NCBI GenBank assembly: GCA_009903935.1 | Contig: WYEG01000005.1 | Coordinates: 1 to 60,252 of the forward strand | Direction of reading: 5' to 3' | DNA from: Caldimicrobium sp. | GTDB lineage: Bacteria > Desulfobacterota > Thermodesulfobacteria > Thermodesulfobacteriales > Thermodesulfobacteriaceae | DNA length: 60,252 bases | Shown: piece after piece, positions 58,636 through 60,252 of the stretch | How positions within the stretch are numbered: the first letter of the stretch is position 1 | How the letters are laid out: every line of letters starts with the position of its first letter | The notes under the pieces: model-generated | Told to the model about the DNA's origin: nothing | What the model saw: the letters and a program-made list of their open reading frames with translations, nothing else | The model's database searches: none | Position numbers and translations under genes: made by a program

Positions 58636-60252
58636 TTAGACCTTTAACAATCTTTCCGCAAAGGAGAGCTCTTCTGGCTCTCCAAGCATCCTTGCAAGCT
58701 CCTTTACTCGCTCTTCTTGACTTAACCTTTTGATCACCGTTTGAGTTTGAGCTTCATCCTGCACCTTCTCTACCAAGAAATGATGATGGGCAAGCTTTGC
58801 TATCTGGGGAAGATGGGTTATGCAGATTACTTGATGCTTTTCTGAAAGAGCCCTTAGCTTTTCTCCTACCTTTTGGGCTATTAGGCCACCAACCCCTGCG
58901 TCAACCTCATCAAATATCAAGGTGGAAGGCTGGGCAAAAGGCATAAGGGATTTTAAGATCAAGAAGATTCTCGAGAGTTCGCCTCCTGAGGCAATCTTCT
59001 CTAATGGTTTGAAGGGAAGCCCTGGATTTGGCTGAAAGAGGATTTCAAGCTCATCAAGCCCAAAGCTTGTTAAGTTCTCAGGAAGCTTCCCTTTTGTTTT
59101 TAGGTTAAACACTAAGCGGGCACCCTTCATCCCAAGCTGGGATAGCTCAGCTTCAAGCCTTTCTTCAAGGACTCCTTTTTTCTCTCTTCTTTTTGAGCTT
59201 AGTTTTTCCGCAAGGGAAAAGAGCTCATCAAGCAATTTGTCCCTTTCCTCTTTAAGCTTTGTTAGCTCATCCTCCCCTGTCTCAAGGGTTGAAAGCTCTT
59301 TCTTTATTTCCTCTTTAAACTTAATCAACCCTTCGGTGTCCAACTGATATTTTCTTTTCAATCGTTCATACTTGGCAAGTCTTGCCTCAACCTCATCAAG
59401 GCTTTGAGCATCCTCGGGAAGGTCAGCCAAAAACCTTGAAACTTCCCGCTCAAGGTCTTTTAGCTCGTAGTAAAGGGGTTCAAGAGCTGACTTTCGCTCG
59501 GTAAAGCCTGCCTCATATCCAGCCAATTTATCAAGAAGGTTTAAAGCCTGCTTTAAAGGGGTATAAACGCTCTCTAAGGTGGATTGTAGGGCTGAGGCTA
59601 AATCTCTTAGGGCTGATAAGTTCCTTAGCTTGTTCTGTAGGGAAAGTAAGTGTTCTTCCTCCTCAGGGTTTGGGTTTAGCTCCTCTATCTCTTTAAGCTG
59701 GAACTCAAGATAGTCCTTTCTTAAAGCAGATTGTCTTAGCCTTTCTTCAAAGGAAGCGATCTCCCTGTTTAGGGCTTTATACTTCTCAAATAGCCTTTGA
59801 TAATCTTCAACGAGGGAGGACAAGCCAAGAAGCGAATCGTAAAGCGTGAGCTGGTTTTTTCTATCAAAGAGGGAGTAGAACTCGTGCTGACTTGTAAGCT
59901 CGATAAGCCCAGAGGTTAGAAAAGAAAGCTCAGCCAAGGAAACTGGAGAGCCGTTTACATAGATCCTTTGCCGGCTTGGGGTAATAATCCTTCGCACATG
60001 GATTTCTTCTTCAGGCTTAAGCCCTATCTCAGATAAACGCTCCTTCAAGAGCTCTCCGCCAAAGATGACAGCCTCAACCTCTGCTGAGGGGGCGTTTGGT
60101 GAAAGGTAGTTAGCCCCTCCTCTTTCGCCAAGGATAAGCATTATAGCCTTAAGAAGGACGGACTTCCCAGCCCCGGTCTCTCCAGTAAAAACGGTAAACC
60201 CTTCTTCAAAGGTGAGATGAGCAGACTTAATGGTTATAAAGTTTTCCACCTT
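58636..60252 (-). CDS. recN: DNA repair protein RecN, 5' end beyond the window
   Basis: SMC-like ATPase for double-strand-break repair. At least 538 residues are visible: Walker A GETGAGKS near the start, a long coiled coil, then the ABC signature IASGGELSRIFLIL, Walker B IFDEVDAGVGG and ICITHLPQIA. The frame runs off the right edge (AAG GTG GAA AAC...), so a few N-terminal residues are probably missing; the GTG at 60249 is unlikely to be the real start. First gene of the recN, PP-loop, SAM hydrolase operon. Confidence 0.95.
   Translation of the reverse strand, partial: KVENFITIKSAHLTFEEGFTVFTGETGAGKSVLLKAIMLILGERGGANYLSPNAPSAEVEAVIFGGELLKERLSEIGLKPEEEIHVRRIITPSRQRIYVNGSPVSLAELSFLTSGLIELTSQHEFYSLFDRKNQLTLYDSLLGLSSLVEDYQRLFEKYKALNREIASFEERLRQSALRKDYLEFQLKEIEELNPNPEEEEHLLSLQNKLRNLSALRDLASALQSTLESVYTPLKQALNLLDKLAGYEAGFTERKSALEPLYYELKDLEREVSRFLADLPEDAQSLDEVEARLAKYERLKRKYQLDTEGLIKFKEEIKKELSTLETGEDELTKLKEERDKLLDELFSLAEKLSSKRREKKGVLEERLEAELSQLGMKGARLVFNLKTKGKLPENLTSFGLDELEILFQPNPGLPFKPLEKIASGGELSRIFLILKSLMPFAQPSTLIFDEVDAGVGGLIAQKVGEKLRALSEKHQVICITHLPQIAKLAHHHFLVEKVQDEAQTQTVIKRLSQEERVKELARMLGEPEELSFAERLLKV

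Overview
The window looks like a chromosomal segment of a thermophilic, flagellated, Gram-negative anaerobe of the sulfur cycle. The phylum Thermodesulfobacteriota (Caldimicrobium/Thermodesulfobacterium-like) is my best guess, from protein character, moderate G+C, ADP-forming acetyl-CoA synthetase, two TauE/SafE sulfur-anion exporters, a selenocysteine tRNA and sigma-54 regulators. This is inference; no 16S rRNA is present. Nearly all DNA is coding, in short tightly coupled operons on both strands.

Layout. 1-4845: ADP-forming acetyl-CoA synthetase and a Pta-like DRTGG protein, bracketed by two decayed IS256-family transposase copies in direct orientation; one lies against a truncated porin gene. 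4846-10713: tRNA-Ser, ftsY, an adenylate-kinase-like gene, a repeat cluster, then an Rrf2 regulator with cydAB and a phosphatase. 10766-14047: SRP RNA and tRNA-Sec, followed by an M48 protease, a PEBP-family protein, a zinc-ribbon protein and an ATP-grasp enzyme. 14058-17962: a GT5-like glycosyltransferase and an SF1 helicase on the minus strand. 18286-29379: a flagellar operon made of a sigma-54 activator, a TPR protein, a FleQ-like activator, flgB, flgC, fliE, fliF, fliG, fliH, fliI, fliJ and a MotE-like gene. 29397-34411: tatC-purQ, a large ChaN-PDZ protein and HU. 34780-42743: two TauE exporter operons with membrane partners and universal stress protein, purE, and a divergent sensor kinase/NtrC-type pair. 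42819-46269: radical SAM, Crp/Fnr, dapA and dapF, with two parS-like sites. 46689-50710: tRNA-Leu and an operon containing ribD. 50739-60252: coaE, rluD, mutM and an AI-2E transporter; a heme-c-fused cytochrome bd-like pair; a SAM hydrolase, a PP-loop enzyme and recN (cut by the window edge).

How the genes work together. cydAB under an Fe-S-type Rrf2 regulator and the bd-like heme c complex could both remove oxygen or NO. The kinase/activator pair at 39956-42743 has a dyad (39812-39843) and a sigma-54-like promoter (39742-39759) placed to drive the divergent exporter and stress operon. The flagellar operon carries its own two sigma-54 activators ahead of the rod, MS-ring, switch and export genes.

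Most unusual points. A dispersed GC-rich repeat family fills several intergenic gaps and has also entered open reading frames: a linker of the FleQ-like activator, and both the signal peptide and a loop of the ChaN-PDZ protein. The sensor kinase gene has a sharp base-composition break. Its partner activator needs a -1 frameshift at an A7 run to include its DNA-binding domain. Two parS-like sites suggest an origin-proximal domain. I see no CRISPR array, prophage or intact insertion sequence.
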